Positions 17,691 to 27,797 of a DNA stretch of 64,000 nucleotides are shown one piece after another. Under the pieces are notes generated by a model. It was given only the letters and a program-made list of their open reading frames with translations. It ran no database searches and was not told the origin of the DNA. Position 1 is the first letter of the stretch. Each line of letters starts with the position of its first letter. The position numbers and the translations under genes were made by a program. Origin of the DNA: Cytobacillus sp. NJ13. Lineage in GTDB: Bacteria; Bacillota; Bacilli; Bacillales; Cytobacillaceae. Location of the stretch: the NCBI GenBank assembly GCA_030348385.1, contig JAUCFP010000006.1, positions 4,553,501-4,617,500 on the forward strand, given 5' to 3'.

Positions 17691-18929
17691 TTGACCTTAC
17701 GCGAAGAAGCACTGCATATGCATAGAGCTAATAAAGGGAAATTAGAATCTAAATCAAAAGTACAGGTGCGAAATGCCAAAGACTTAAGCCTTGCTTACTC
17801 CCCGGGGGTTGCTGAGCCCTGCAAGGAGATTTATGATAAGCCGGAAACTGTCTATGAATATACGATGAAAGGCAATATGGTCGCGGTTGTTTCTGATGGA
17901 ACAGCAGTGCTGGGATTAGGAAATATCGGGCCGGAAGCCGCCCTGCCTGTAATGGAAGGTAAAGCTGTACTATTCAAAAGTTTTGCTGGTGTGGATGCAT
18001 TTCCAATTTGTCTTAACACCACCGATGTAGATAAAATCGTTGAGACTGTAAAACTTCTTGAACCTACATTTGGGGGCGTAAACCTTGAGGATATTGCTGC
18101 TCCAAATTGCTTTTATGTAGAGGAGCGGCTGAAGAAGGAAACAAATATTCCTGTTTTCCATGATGACCAGCATGGCACTGCCATTGTGACTGTTGCAGGT
18201 CTTGTGAATGCCTTGAAGCTTTCCGGGAAGAAAATGAATGAAATTAAGGTTGTGGCAAATGGTGCGGGTGCGGCCGGAATTGCCATCATTAAACTTCTTT
18301 ACAGCTATGGTGTTCGCGATATTATTATGTGTGACACCAAGGGTGCCATCTATGAAGGCCGCCCGCAGGGAATGAATGAGATAAAAAATGAAGTAGCGAA
18401 GTATACGAATCGGGAGAATGCGAAGGGAAGCCTAGCTGATGTTATTAAAGGCGCAGACGTATTCATCGGGGTATCTGTGGCTGGAGCGTTAACGGCAGAG
18501 ATGATTGGCACCATGAATCAGGATCCGATTATTTTCGCGATGGCTAATCCAACTCCTGAAATTATGCCTGAAGAAGCGAAAGCAGCTGGAGCGATGGTAG
18601 TTGGTACAGGAAGATCCGACTTTCCTAACCAGGTCAATAATGTGCTGGCTTTCCCTGGAATTTTCCGCGGTGCTCTGGATGTCCGTGCAACTCATATCAA
18701 TGAGAAAATGAAAGTAGCTGCTGTAGAAGCCATTGCCAATTTGGTTCATCAGGATGAACTGAATGCGGATTATGTTATCCCGGGACCATTCGATCCCCGT
18801 GTCGCACCTGCGGTTGCGGCTGCTGTCGCAAAGGCAGCTATGGAAACCGGTGTTGCCCGCATTAAAGTGGATCCTGAAGAAATAAAGGAAAAAACGAAGC
18901 AACTTGCTGTCATTGGAAAAGGTGAGTGA
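17691..18929 (+). CDS. ytsJ: Malic enzyme (NADP type, YtsJ-like)
   Basis: The enzyme decarboxylates malate to pyruvate while reducing NAD(P), supplying pyruvate and NADPH. The 412-residue protein has the malic-enzyme N-terminal block LSLAYSPGVAEPC, the metal/substrate block FHDDQHGTAIV, and the Rossmann GAGAAG loop. The TTG at 17691 follows GAGGAG eight bases upstream and gives MTLREEAL, the family start. It is co-transcribed with the GntR regulator, which overlaps its stop by four bases. A TGGTCTGACCA operator lies just after its predicted promoter. Confidence 0.92.
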   Translation: MTLREEALHMHRANKGKLESKSKVQVRNAKDLSLAYSPGVAEPCKEIYDKPETVYEYTMKGNMVAVVSDGTAVLGLGNIGPEAALPVMEGKAVLFKSFAGVDAFPICLNTTDVDKIVETVKLLEPTFGGVNLEDIAAPNCFYVEERLKKETNIPVFHDDQHGTAIVTVAGLVNALKLSGKKMNEIKVVANGAGAAGIAIIKLLYSYGVRDIIMCDTKGAIYEGRPQGMNEIKNEVAKYTNRENAKGSLADVIKGADVFIGVSVAGALTAEMIGTMNQDPIIFAMANPTPEIMPEEAKAAGAMVVGTGRSDFPNQVNNVLAFPGIFRGALDVRATHINEKMKVAAVEAIANLVHQDELNADYVIPGPFDPRVAPAVAAAVAKAAMETGVARIKVDPEEIKEKTKQLAVIGKGE

Positions 18930-19561
18930 CTCCATACGTGAATTCACCTCAAAATAACACGAAGGTTTATATAGGCATTGTCAAACAGCTTAGGTCCATG
19001 ATTGAACATGACGGACTTAAGCCTGGAGATCGATTGCCTTCCGAAAGAGAGCTGTCAGAGCGCCTGGGTGTCGGGCGCTCTTCCGTTCGGGAAGCATTAA
19101 GAGCCCTTGAACTTCTTGGCTTAATAGAGACAAGGAGAGGCGAGGGGACTTTTGTGAGAGATTTTAGAGGGCATCAGCTTGTACAGCTGCTTAGCACGTT
19201 TATTCTTCAGGATAAGAAATCCATAAGAGATGTTAAAGAAACCAAGTTTCTGATCGAACTGGATTGTTTATGGCTAATCATTCAAAAGGCTGGAGAAGAT
19301 CAGCTTCTTAGGTTCAAAAAGTGGGCTCTTGAAGCAGACTACTCAGATGATGACTTTTTCCTGGAAATCGTCACACTTGCAGATAATCATCTTTTCCTCC
19401 GTATCTGGATCATCCTTAAAGATTATTATAATTCTTTGGATCTGGAGACAATGATGGTAACCAAGAAACAATATGCAGAGCTGATTGAGACATTGATTTC
19501 CAGAAATGAATCCGAAGTTATTCGTGTATATAGAAATCTGAGAAAATTGTCGAAAAGCTAA
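18926..19561 (+). CDS. GntR family regulator, FadR-like subfamily
   Basis: The 211-residue protein has a GntR winged helix at about residues 15-80 (DRLPSERELSERLGVGRSSVREALRALELLGLIETRRGEGTFV region). A helical FCD-like C-terminal domain (about 95-210) looks slightly short for the family and may have an altered metal/ligand site. Its GTG start overlaps the ytsJ stop (GTGA). TGGTCTGACCA palindromes, the DNA pattern of this subfamily, lie before ytsJ and before accD on either side of it, so autoregulation and control of accDA are predicted. I do not recall such a gene at this place in B. subtilis. The ligand is unknown; malate, an acyl-CoA or malonyl-CoA are guesses. Confidence 0.85.
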   Translation: MTPYVNSPQNNTKVYIGIVKQLRSMIEHDGLKPGDRLPSERELSERLGVGRSSVREALRALELLGLIETRRGEGTFVRDFRGHQLVQLLSTFILQDKKSIRDVKETKFLIELDCLWLIIQKAGEDQLLRFKKWALEADYSDDDFFLEIVTLADNHLFLRIWIILKDYYNSLDLETMMVTKKQYAELIETLISRNESEVIRVYRNLRKLSKS

Positions 19562-19663
19562 CGACAATTTTTTGCAGATTTTATAGCTGATATACTCTAT
19601 ATTTAAATAATCAGACAAGCATAAATGGAGCCTAGGAGAGTTAGGCATTCATTTTTAGATCGG

Positions 19664-19674
19664 TGGTCTGACCA
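19664..19674. promoter_or_regulatory. Operator palindrome TGGTCTGACCA upstream of accDA
   Basis: The same 11-bp palindrome as at 17554, extended to GTGGTCTGACCAC (19663-19675). It lies about 50 bases before the accD start codon. Confidence 0.7.
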
Positions 19675-19723
19675 CTGTTGAAATTAATGGAAATGATTCA
19701 GTGATTATCAGGGAGGTTTCATC

Positions 19724-20602
19724 TTGCTTAAAGATATTTTTACAAAGACGAAGAAGAAGAAATATGCAACTATTCCATCGGAAACGGCAAAGCAGGATGT
19801 GCCGGAAGGAATCATGACAAAGTGTCCGAACTGCAAGAAAATCATGTATACAAAAGAATTGGTTAAGAACCTTAAAGTGTGTTTCCACTGTCAATACCAC
19901 CACACCATGAATTCAAAAGAACGTTTGGCCAGCTTTTTGGATGCCGGTAGCTTTGAAGAAATTAACGCAAATATGATTTCTGAAAATCCTCTGAATTTCC
20001 CGGATTATATTGAAAAGCTTGAGAAGGATCGGGAAAAAACAAAGATTAATGAAGCGGTAGTGACTGGGACAGGCACTGTAAATGGCCAAAAACTTGCAGT
20101 GGCTGTTATGGATTCCACATTCAGGATGGGAAGCATGGGCTCTGTAGTCGGAGAAAAAATCACCCGTGCCATTGAAAAAGCAGATGAATTGGGAGTTCCT
20201 TTTATTATATTTACCGCTTCGGGCGGAGCAAGAATGCAGGAAGGCGTTTTGAGCCTGATGCAAATGGCTAAGACAAGTGTAGCCTTAAAAAGATTCAGTG
20301 ATAATGGAGGCCTGATTATCTCCATCATGACTCATCCGACAACAGGCGGTGTGTCTGCAAGCTTTGCTTCACTGGGAGATTACAATCTGGCGGAACCTGG
20401 TGCTTTGATTGGCTTTGCGGGGCGCAGAATCATAGAACAAACAATCCGAGAAGAACTGCCGGAAGACTTCCAGACAGCAGAATTCTTATTGAAACACGGT
20501 CAATTGGATGCAGTAATTCCCAGAACAGAGCTAAAGGACAAGATATCAGCCATTTTATCGATACATCAACCAGGAGGTGACTTCCAATGGCAGGAGAATT
20601 AG
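19724..20602 (+). CDS. accD: Acetyl-CoA carboxylase, carboxyltransferase beta subunit
   Basis: With AccA it transfers CO2 from carboxybiotin to acetyl-CoA, making malonyl-CoA for fatty acid synthesis. The 292-residue protein has the N-terminal four-cysteine zinc finger (C34, C37, C53, C56) and the crotonase-like CT domain with the [11 protein letters not shown] and [12 protein letters not shown] loops. The TTG start has GGGAGG seven bases upstream. It overlaps accA by 16 bases. The GntR-type operator upstream suggests extra control beyond the usual FapR scheme; I see no clear FapR box. Confidence 0.96.
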   Translation: MLKDIFTKTKKKKYATIPSETAKQDVPEGIMTKCPNCKKIMYTKELVKNLKVCFHCQYHHTMNSKERLASFLDAGSFEEINANMISENPLNFPDYIEKLEKDREKTKINEAVVTGTGTVNGQKLAVAVMDSTFRMGSMGSVVGEKITRAIEKADELGVPFIIFTASGGARMQEGVLSLMQMAKTSVALKRFSDNGGLIISIMTHPTTGGVSASFASLGDYNLAEPGALIGFAGRRIIEQTIREELPEDFQTAEFLLKHGQLDAVIPRTELKDKISAILSIHQPGGDFQWQEN

Positions 20603-21564
20603 AATTTGAACGTCCGGTTATGGAACTGAAAAAAAAGATTGCTGAATTAAAAGAGTTTACAAAAACAGCCGATGTAGACCTATCCTCTGAGATAGAGAAG
20701 CTGGAAGCGCGCTTGGAAAAATTAGAAACCGATATATATGAAAATATGAAACCGTGGGACCGTGTGCAGGTTGCAAGACATCCCGCAAGGCCAACTACAC
20801 AGGACTATATCTCCTATCTTTTTGAGGATTTTTTCGAGTGTCATGGAGATCGTGCTTTTGGGGATGACGAAGCAATTGTTGGAGGCATTGCAAAGTTTAG
20901 GGGTCTTCCGGTTACCGTCATCGGGCATCAGCGCGGAAAAGACACAAAAGAGAATATCCGCAGAAATTTTGGAATGCCGCATCCCGAAGGTTACCGCAAA
21001 GCATTAAGGCTTATGAAGCAAGCCGATAAATTCCGCAGGCCGATTATTTGTTTCATTGATACAAAGGGTGCCTACCCTGGGAAAGCAGCAGAGGAACGCG
21101 GACAGAGTGAGGCAATTGCCAAAAACCTGTTTGAAATGGCCAGCCTTAGGGTTCCTGTTATCTGTATTGTCATTGGTGAAGGCGGAAGCGGCGGAGCGCT
21201 GGCTCTCGGTGTGGGAAACCATATTCATATGCTCGAAAACTCCACTTATTCGGTTATTTCTCCAGAAGGAGCGGCTGCCATTCTCTGGAAAGATGCCACG
21301 CAGGCTAAAAAGGCTGCAGAATCCATGAGAATTACTGCTCCGGATTTAAAAGAATTAGGTGTTGTGGATGAGATTATCGAAGAGGTAAAGGGTGGAGCCC
21401 ACAAAGATGTAAAGGTTCAGGCTGCGGAAATCGGAGAGGTCCTTTATCAATCATTGAAGGATTTGATGGTCCTTTCTGAAGATCAGCTGATCGATCACCG
21501 ATACAACAAGTTCAAATCCATTGGTGAATATTCGTTTTTAAAGGAATTTATTGGGGTAAAATAA
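20587..21564 (+). CDS. accA: Acetyl-CoA carboxylase, carboxyltransferase alpha subunit
   Basis: The 325-residue partner of AccD has the alpha-specific N-terminal helical region (about 1-75), then the CT domain with [10 protein letters not shown] and the oxyanion loop [14 protein letters not shown]. The ATG is preceded by AGGAGGTGA inside the accD coding end. The overlap indicates a coupled, stoichiometric accDA operon ending in the terminator at 21560-21595. Confidence 0.97.
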   Translation: MAGELEFERPVMELKKKIAELKEFTKTADVDLSSEIEKLEARLEKLETDIYENMKPWDRVQVARHPARPTTQDYISYLFEDFFECHGDRAFGDDEAIVGGIAKFRGLPVTVIGHQRGKDTKENIRRNFGMPHPEGYRKALRLMKQADKFRRPIICFIDTKGAYPGKAAEERGQSEAIAKNLFEMASLRVPVICIVIGEGGSGGALALGVGNHIHMLENSTYSVISPEGAAAILWKDATQAKKAAESMRITAPDLKELGVVDEIIEEVKGGAHKDVKVQAAEIGEVLYQSLKDLMVLSEDQLIDHRYNKFKSIGEYSFLKEFIGVK

Positions 21565-21595
21565 AAGCGTGCTTTCGGGCACGCTTTTATTTTTT
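21560..21595 (+). terminator. Terminator of accDA
   Basis: AATAAAAGCGTGC and GCACGCTTTTATT form a 13-bp stem with a 6-base loop, followed by a T-run. Confidence 0.9.
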
Positions 21596-21848
21596 GCACA
21601 TTCCATTGCATCCTGGTGTCGAATGGAAGGCCATCTTCGTCAGAGTGAGGCTTTTATTAAAACCCGCCTTCAAAGTAAAAAATGCAGGTTTTCCAATATA
21701 AAACGCTTTCAGTATCCCGACAATTCTGTATTTCCTTGAATTTGCCTGATTAAGTTGAGATGCTCCCTTCTTCATGGTATTTTAGAAATATTCAATAGCG
21801 TTTTGTTCAATAATAAGATAAGCAGACTATGCTCTGCTTTACATAAAG

Positions 21849-21930
21849 AGCCTATATTACATACAAAATTCTTGGGCAGGCGTGTCCATGGTTTATAGGC
21901 TGTTAATAAACAGCGCAGCAGACAACACGC
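21849..21930 (+). promoter_or_regulatory. pfkA leader with competing helices
   Basis: The gene-free interval 21596-21969 holds this leader. AGCCTAT (21849-21855) pairs with ATAGGCT (21895-21901). GCTGTT/AACAGC (21899-21914) forms a tight hairpin that shares three bases with it, so they compete. GCGTGT (21880-21885) can pair with ACACGC (21925-21930), which is followed by a U-rich tract. This looks like a switchable leader. No known riboswitch consensus was recognised. Confidence 0.4.
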
Positions 21931-21948
21931 TTTCTTATTTTTATATAA

Positions 21949-22929
<981 letters not shown>

Positions 22930-23014
22930 TCTAATCATATATAAGCCGGCACCAAGCGGCATAAAGCTGTCAGTGCTGGTATTCAAGCTGCATCAATTCA
23001 GGAGGTAAATTATA

Positions 23015-24775
23015 ATGCGTAAAACGAAAATCGTTTGTACTATTGGACCTGCCAGTGAAAGTGTTGAAAAGTTAACACAGCTTATTGAAGCAGGGATGAA
23101 TGTTGCCCGTTTAAATTTTTCCCATGGTGATTTCCAGGAGCATGGACAGCGAATTCAGAATATCCGTGTGGCTTCAGAAAAGACCGGCAAAACAGTAGCG
23201 ATCCTTTTGGATACCAAAGGACCGGAAATCCGCACAAACAATATGAAGGATGGTGCGATTGAACTGATAGCTGGGGAAAACATTATTATCTCCATGAACG
23301 AGGTTGAAGGAACAGCAGATAAGTTTTCCGTTACATATGCAGGGCTTATTGAAGATGTGCACACAGGAAGCAAAATTCTGCTTGACGACGGTTTAATTGG
23401 ACTTGAAGTGACAAAAATTGATAAAGCCAACAGTGAAATTCACACAAAAATATTAAACAGCGGAACACTTAAAAATAAAAAAGGCGTCAACGTTCCAGGA
23501 GTATCTGTGAATCTTCCTGGCATAACGGAGAAAGATGCTCAGGACATCATCTTCGGAATCGAACAGGGCGTCGATTTCATCGCCGCTTCTTTTGTCCGCA
23601 GAGCGTCTGATGTTTTGGAAATCAGACAGCTGCTTGAAGAGCACAATGCCTCTTATATCAACATCATTCCTAAGATTGAAAATCAGGAAGGTGTAGATAA
23701 TATTGATGAAATTCTTGAAATTTCAGACGGTCTTATGGTAGCGCGCGGAGATCTTGGTGTTGAAATTCCAGCAGAAGAAGTTCCGCTCGTGCAAAAGAAA
23801 TTAATTAAAAAGTGCAATGCACAGGGTAAACCTGTTATTACTGCAACACAAATGCTGGATTCCATGCAGCGCAACCCCCGCCCAACACGCGCAGAAGCGA
23901 GTGATGTAGCAAATGCCATTTTTGATGGTACAGATGCTATCATGTTATCCGGCGAAACGGCAGCGGGCTCTTATCCTGTCGAGGCTGTGCAGACGATGCA
24001 CAACATCGCATCAAGAGCAGAATCTGCATTAGATCATAAAGAAATCCTATCAAATCGCAGCAAAGATAATGAACATAACATTACAGATGCCATTGGACAA
24101 TCCGTGGCACATACAGCTCTAAACCTTGATGTTAACGCAATTATTACACCGACTGAGAGCGGCCATACAGCAAGAATGATTTCAAAGTACCGTCCAAAAG
24201 CTCCTATTGTTGCCGTTACATCAAATGACTATGTATCACGCCGTTTATCTTTAACATGGGGTGTTTATCCTCAAATTGGCCAAAAAGCGTCTACTACAGA
24301 CGATATGCTTGATATTGCAGTTGAAGAAAGCGTGAACAGCGGAATTGTTGCATCAGGAGATTTAGTGGTTATTACAGCAGGAGTGCCTGTTGGTGAAGCG
24401 GGTACCACCAATTTAATGAAAATTCATGTGGTGGGGGATATCCTGGCTAAGGCGCAAGGAATAGGGCGCAAATCAGCCTTTGGAAAAGTCGTTGTGGCTA
24501 GAAATGCAGAGGAAGCATTGGCAAAAGTAACAGAAGGGTCTATTCTGGTTACAATCGGTTCTGACCGTGAAATGGTGCCTGCTATTGAAAAATGCAGTGC
24601 ACTTATTACAGAAGAAGGCGGGCTTACAAGCCATGCAGCTGTTGTAGGCCTTAATATTGGCATACCTGTCATTGTAGGGGTTGAAAAAGCAACAACCCTT
24701 CTCAAAGATGGACAGGAAGTAACAGTCGATGCTCAGCGCGGCGTAATTTATAACGGCCATGCAAGTGTGCTATAA
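23015..24775 (+). CDS. pyk: Pyruvate kinase with C-terminal PEP-utilising-like domain
   Basis: The enzyme makes pyruvate and ATP from phosphoenolpyruvate. Residues 1 to about 470 are the standard kinase ([38 protein letters not shown] blocks). Residues from about 475 to 586 are the extra domain found in Bacillus/Geobacillus enzymes, with the [11 protein letters not shown] loop resembling the phosphohistidine domain of PEP synthase. ATG follows AGGAGG. The 85-base pfkA-pyk gap contains a CCGGCAC/GTGCTGG hairpin without a T-run. Confidence 0.97.
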   Translation: MRKTKIVCTIGPASESVEKLTQLIEAGMNVARLNFSHGDFQEHGQRIQNIRVASEKTGKTVAILLDTKGPEIRTNNMKDGAIELIAGENIIISMNEVEGTADKFSVTYAGLIEDVHTGSKILLDDGLIGLEVTKIDKANSEIHTKILNSGTLKNKKGVNVPGVSVNLPGITEKDAQDIIFGIEQGVDFIAASFVRRASDVLEIRQLLEEHNASYINIIPKIENQEGVDNIDEILEISDGLMVARGDLGVEIPAEEVPLVQKKLIKKCNAQGKPVITATQMLDSMQRNPRPTRAEASDVANAIFDGTDAIMLSGETAAGSYPVEAVQTMHNIASRAESALDHKEILSNRSKDNEHNITDAIGQSVAHTALNLDVNAIITPTESGHTARMISKYRPKAPIVAVTSNDYVSRRLSLTWGVYPQIGQKASTTDDMLDIAVEESVNSGIVASGDLVVITAGVPVGEAGTTNLMKIHVVGDILAKAQGIGRKSAFGKVVVARNAEEALAKVTEGSILVTIGSDREMVPAIEKCSALITEEGGLTSHAAVVGLNIGIPVIVGVEKATTLLKDGQEVTVDAQRGVIYNGHASVL

Positions 24776-24786
24776 TTAGGGTTCAC

Positions 24787-24816
24787 AAAAGGAAGGGGAT
24801 GCCCTTCCTTTTTTTT
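24787..24816 (+). terminator. Terminator of pfkA-pyk
   Basis: AAAGGAAGGG and CCCTTCCTTT pair around a GATG loop, followed by a T-run. Confidence 0.9.
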
Positions 24817-24851
24817 ACAAATAAGAAAATATAAAATTTTGAACGTCGATT

Positions 24852-25100
24852 ACTGTCTAGCTCCAGCGCCTACCCCCTCGAGGTCACAAGCTTGTCTTGT
24901 TTCGGCTCCTAGAGACTCGGGGTCATAAGCCGTTTCCTTTCAGAAGGAAGAACACCTTCTTACAGGAACCGTCTTATGCCTGTCGTCCCTTGGCAGTCGC
25001 CTCCACATTTCGAGCAATCCTCCCAAAAAGGCAAAGAACGCCTTTCCGTGAGGCTCGTCTTGTGCTTGTCGGGGGTGGGCAAGGCGCTTGCGCTTTCCTT
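24852..25100 (+). repeat. Composite family-1 repeat (about 250 bp, one element apparently nested in another)
   Basis: The outer ends TGTCTAGCTCCAGCGCC and GGCGCTTGCGCTTTCC, with inner GAGGTCACAAG and CTTGTGC arms, match the family-1 copy at 8648. The centre (about 24900-25010) carries a second set of arms (CATAAG/CTTATG, GGCTCC and nearby) like the copy at 30810. This suggests insertion of, or recombination with, a second repeat. No coding gene was seen in 24776-25185. Confidence 0.75.
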
Positions 25101-25185
25101 GATTCCTGGGAAAGACAAATTGTTATATTCTCAGTTCCATGTTTGATATAATGAAGGTAAGTCTTATACAAAATAGAGGTGCTTG

Positions 25186-25572
25186 ATGCGCTACATTTTC
25201 TTGCTGATGATAATCGTTCCTGCTGCTGAAATCAGTGTTTTACTTCTATCAGGGAACACAATTGGGCTATGGCCTACTCTTGCGATTATCTTGATTACAG
25301 GCGTTCTCGGTGCTTATCTGGCTAAAAAACAGGGCATTGAAACAATCAGAAAAATACAGGACCAGCTCCGCTGCGGGCAAATGCCTGGGGATGCCATTCT
25401 TGATGGGGCCTGCATCCTTATTGGAGGCACCTTGCTTCTTGCACCCGGATTCATTACAGATGCATTAGGATTTACATTGCTTCTTCCTTCTGCAAGAAAA
25501 GTATTTAAAAACATCCTGTATATTGGGCTGAAAAAATGGATGAACAAGGGAACGATCACGATAATCAGGTGA
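25186..25572 (+). CDS. fxsA: FxsA family membrane protein
   Basis: The 128-residue protein starts MRYIFLLMIIVPAAEI with two or three N-terminal membrane helices (about 2-20, 25-45 and 70-95) and the FxsA pattern LITGVLGAYLAKKQG. In E. coli FxsA suppresses F exclusion of phage T7; its role in Bacillus is not established. The ATG at 25186, one codon into the open frame, is preferred, with AGAGGTG upstream. It lies downstream of pyk but is separated from it by a terminator and a repeat. Confidence 0.88.
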   Translation: MRYIFLLMIIVPAAEISVLLLSGNTIGLWPTLAIILITGVLGAYLAKKQGIETIRKIQDQLRCGQMPGDAILDGACILIGGTLLLAPGFITDALGFTLLLPSARKVFKNILYIGLKKWMNKGTITIIR

Positions 25573-25585
25573 AAACAGTTATATA

Positions 25586-25620
25586 AAGCCGCTCCTTTAA
25601 ATGGGAGCGGCTTGTTTATT
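25586..25620 (+). terminator. Terminator of fxsA
   Basis: AAGCCGCTCC and GGGAGCGGCTT pair around a short AT loop, followed by TTGTTTATTTTATT. Confidence 0.75.
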
Positions 25621-25735
25621 TTATTGGCATTTGTATTTTTTGACGTATTACACCTTTTGGTTATGTAAAGTGCCAAATAGGTAATCCATTACATAGCCTG
25701 ATTGAAAGCGATGCCCATATTTCAGGTTCTTCATC

Positions 25736-26857
25736 TTAATCTGCTTCTTCATTGCCTTTTATAAACATCCAGATATCCCTGAATACTCCAGCTTTATGAA
25801 GAGTGGTGATGAGTACAAGAGTAACCGGCCCGGCGATTAAGCCCAGAAATCCAATCAGTTTAAAACCGACAAATAAAGCAATCAGAGTAGCTAAAGGATC
25901 AAGACCAATGCTTGATGAAAGAATTTTTGGCTCCATAATCTGGCGCTGCACCAACACGATGATATAAAGAATGCCAAGTCCGATTGCCCTGCTCATTTCT
26001 CCCCCAATTGCCTCATAGATGATCCATGGCACAAAAACGAGCCCTGTTCCGAGATAGGGAATGATATCGACAAGACCAGTCACAAGTGCAATTGTAATAG
26101 CATAATCGACACGCAAAATCAGCAGTCCGGCAAGTATAATAACAGTGGTAATGGATACTAAGGTAGCCTGTGCTTTGACAAAGCCAAACAAGGCCTTCTG
26201 CAGATCGGCAAATACAGTTCTGCCGCTCTTTTTTGCACGGCTGGGCAGTATGCGGCTGAAGTGGCCTGACAGCCTATGCCAATCCTTGCTGATGAAAAAA
26301 GTGGCCAGCAGCGAGAAAATCAGGACAGTTGCTGCATTGGGAAACCAGGAAAGGATGTTTGGGATTTTCTCGAAAAATGCCTGGATAAAATCTCCCAGAG
26401 TGGAGCCAAATTGCTTCCCGACATTTTCTATGTTCGTCATTATGGTATCCTGCTGGCCTGTACCAAGATTATTAAATAAACTTGCAAGCTGGTTATAAAG
26501 AGGAATGATTTGCCCAGCAAAAAACTGCTCAATAAAGCCAATTAAAGTATCGAGGTGCTGCGGCACAACTTTTGCCAAATAATCCGCACCTGATACGATC
26601 TCTGCTACCAGCAAGGTGATTAATCCAGCAAAAATGGCAAAGATAAGAATCAGAGCGATGAGGACTGCAAGAGCCCTGGGGATTTTCCATTTAACTTCCA
26701 TCATGTTGACAAAGGGATTTATTAGAAAGGCAATAGCCAGTCCAATAATGAAAGGGTAAGTCACTTTGGATAAATATAAGAAAGCATAGAGACTTAAGAT
26801 CACTACTCCAATGACAAAGAAAAATCTTACGGTCCGATAGATATATGCCGGGTTCAA
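25736..26857 (-). CDS. ytvI: Sporulation integral membrane protein YtvI (AI-2E exporter family)
   Basis: The 373-residue polytopic protein of the AI-2E/PerM (UPF0118) family has paired N-terminal helices (about 10-45), a hydrophilic loop region (about 90-160), then a cluster of helices with the conserved GLVDIIPYLGTGLVFVPW block and the C-terminal GLIAGPVTLV block. A TTG start at 26857 follows AGGAGG. The YtvI subgroup is linked to sporulation; the transported solute is unknown. It is divergent from ytwI. Confidence 0.9.
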   Translation of the reverse strand: MNPAYIYRTVRFFFVIGVVILSLYAFLYLSKVTYPFIIGLAIAFLINPFVNMMEVKWKIPRALAVLIALILIFAIFAGLITLLVAEIVSGADYLAKVVPQHLDTLIGFIEQFFAGQIIPLYNQLASLFNNLGTGQQDTIMTNIENVGKQFGSTLGDFIQAFFEKIPNILSWFPNAATVLIFSLLATFFISKDWHRLSGHFSRILPSRAKKSGRTVFADLQKALFGFVKAQATLVSITTVIILAGLLILRVDYAITIALVTGLVDIIPYLGTGLVFVPWIIYEAIGGEMSRAIGLGILYIIVLVQRQIMEPKILSSSIGLDPLATLIALFVGFKLIGFLGLIAGPVTLVLITTLHKAGVFRDIWMFIKGNEEAD

Positions 26858-27031
26858 GTAATAGCCTCCTTATTTAATTAGAACAGACTAAGTCATTGCA
26901 GCTGCCGCTTTTATGTAATGTTATTAGTCATATCATACATTATTTTTGATGGAGCTAAAAATAATTAGCTATTGTCTAGTAATACTTATTCTATTTATTA
27001 AAATGCGGTAAAGAACTCATAAATTATTAAA

Positions 27032-27061
27032 TTGAAATAAATTATGTTACGATAATATAGA
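27032..27061 (+). promoter_or_regulatory. Predicted promoter of ytwI
   Basis: TTGAAA (27032-27037) and TATAGA (27056-27061) are 18 bp apart, just before the ytwI RBS. This is a sequence match only. Confidence 0.45.
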
Positions 27062-27083
27062 AAGCTGGCAGGTGAATTAGCAA

Positions 27084-27545
27084 ATGTTTTCCCAATCGCT
27101 CATTTTTTTGTTTCTTTTGCTGGGTATAGGTGTAATAGCAAAAAATCAATCATTGATCATTGCTGTCTTTGTATTGATTGTCCTTAAAGCAGCCGGCCTC
27201 GATTCAAAAGCCTTTTCATTCCTGCAGTCCAAAGGGATTAACTGGGGTGTAACCATTATTACGATCGCTGTCCTGGCACCTATAGCAAGCGGTGAAATCG
27301 GCTTCCGGGATTTAGGCGGAGCATTCAAGTCCCCTTATGCATGGGTTGCCCTTGTATCAGGGATTGCAGTTGCGCTTTTGGCAAAAGGCGGCATCGTTCT
27401 GCTCGCTGAAGACCCTCATATAACAACTGCTCTTGTTCTTGGGACCATTCTTGCTGTTTCCCTTTTTAAAGGTGTTGCCGTCGGTCCTCTGATAGGGGCA
27501 GGAATTGCGTATATGGCAATGAAAATCTTTGAGCTCTTTAAATGA
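27084..27545 (+). CDS. ytwI: DUF441 (UPF0756) membrane protein YtwI
   Basis: The 153-residue protein is almost wholly hydrophobic, with four or five membrane helices. It carries the DUF441 pattern: an early GVIAKNQSLIIAV, a central GEIGFRDL loop and a late PLIGAGIAYM. ATG follows GCAGGTGA. The function is unknown. The position between ytvI and citZ is the conserved Bacillus arrangement. Confidence 0.88.
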   Translation: MFSQSLIFLFLLLGIGVIAKNQSLIIAVFVLIVLKAAGLDSKAFSFLQSKGINWGVTIITIAVLAPIASGEIGFRDLGGAFKSPYAWVALVSGIAVALLAKGGIVLLAEDPHITTALVLGTILAVSLFKGVAVGPLIGAGIAYMAMKIFELFK

Positions 27546-27608
27546 ATGACTAAAGTGCTCATGATAGATTTTTTGAAAAGAAGAAAGAAAACTTTGAACT
27601 TTGATGTC

Positions 27609-27674
27609 TGTCTAGCGCAAGCAGCCTATCCCCTCGAGGTGTCGGGGATGGGCAAAGCGCTTCCGCTTTTCTTA
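27609..27674 (+). repeat. Family-1 palindromic repeat, short copy
   Basis: TGTCTAGCGCAAGCAG at the left, CCCCTCGAGG near the centre and GCGCTTCCGCTTTTCTT at the right. It is nearly identical to the copy at 63616. Confidence 0.82.
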
Positions 27675-27747
27675 TTGCCCTTGGGCAATTAATGTAAATA
27701 AACTTTTTTTGAAAAATAATATTTTTTAACATTTTAAGTGCTTTTCA

Positions 27748-27776
27748 TTCACAAAAGTCAGATAATTGTTTATAAT
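27748..27776 (+). promoter_or_regulatory. Predicted SigA promoter of citZ
   Basis: TTCACA (27748-27753) and TATAAT (27771-27776) have ideal 17-bp spacing. The expected start near 27783 gives a leader of about 430 nt before the citZ ATG. Confidence 0.7.
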
Positions 27777-27781
27777 AGGAC

Positions 27782-27797
27782 TTGTAAGCGTAACCTA
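27782..27797. promoter_or_regulatory. Catabolite-responsive element (CcpA cre) at citZ
   Basis: TTGTAAGCGTAACCTA fits WTGNAARCGNWWWCAW at all but two positions and overlaps the predicted transcription start. CcpA repression of citZ is known in B. subtilis. A second, weaker cre-like match (TGTAAGCATTTTC) lies near 27877-27890. Confidence 0.65.

Noticed and set aside
21587..21775. 62-codon minus-strand ORF after accA
   Set aside because: No ribosome-binding site before the ATG, the stop falls inside the accDA terminator, and no family is recognised; kept out as unsupported.
25660..25700. GGTTATGTAA/TTACATAGCC inverted repeat downstream of fxsA
   Set aside because: It is imperfect, AT-rich, has no T-run and no gene start nearby; too weak to call a site.
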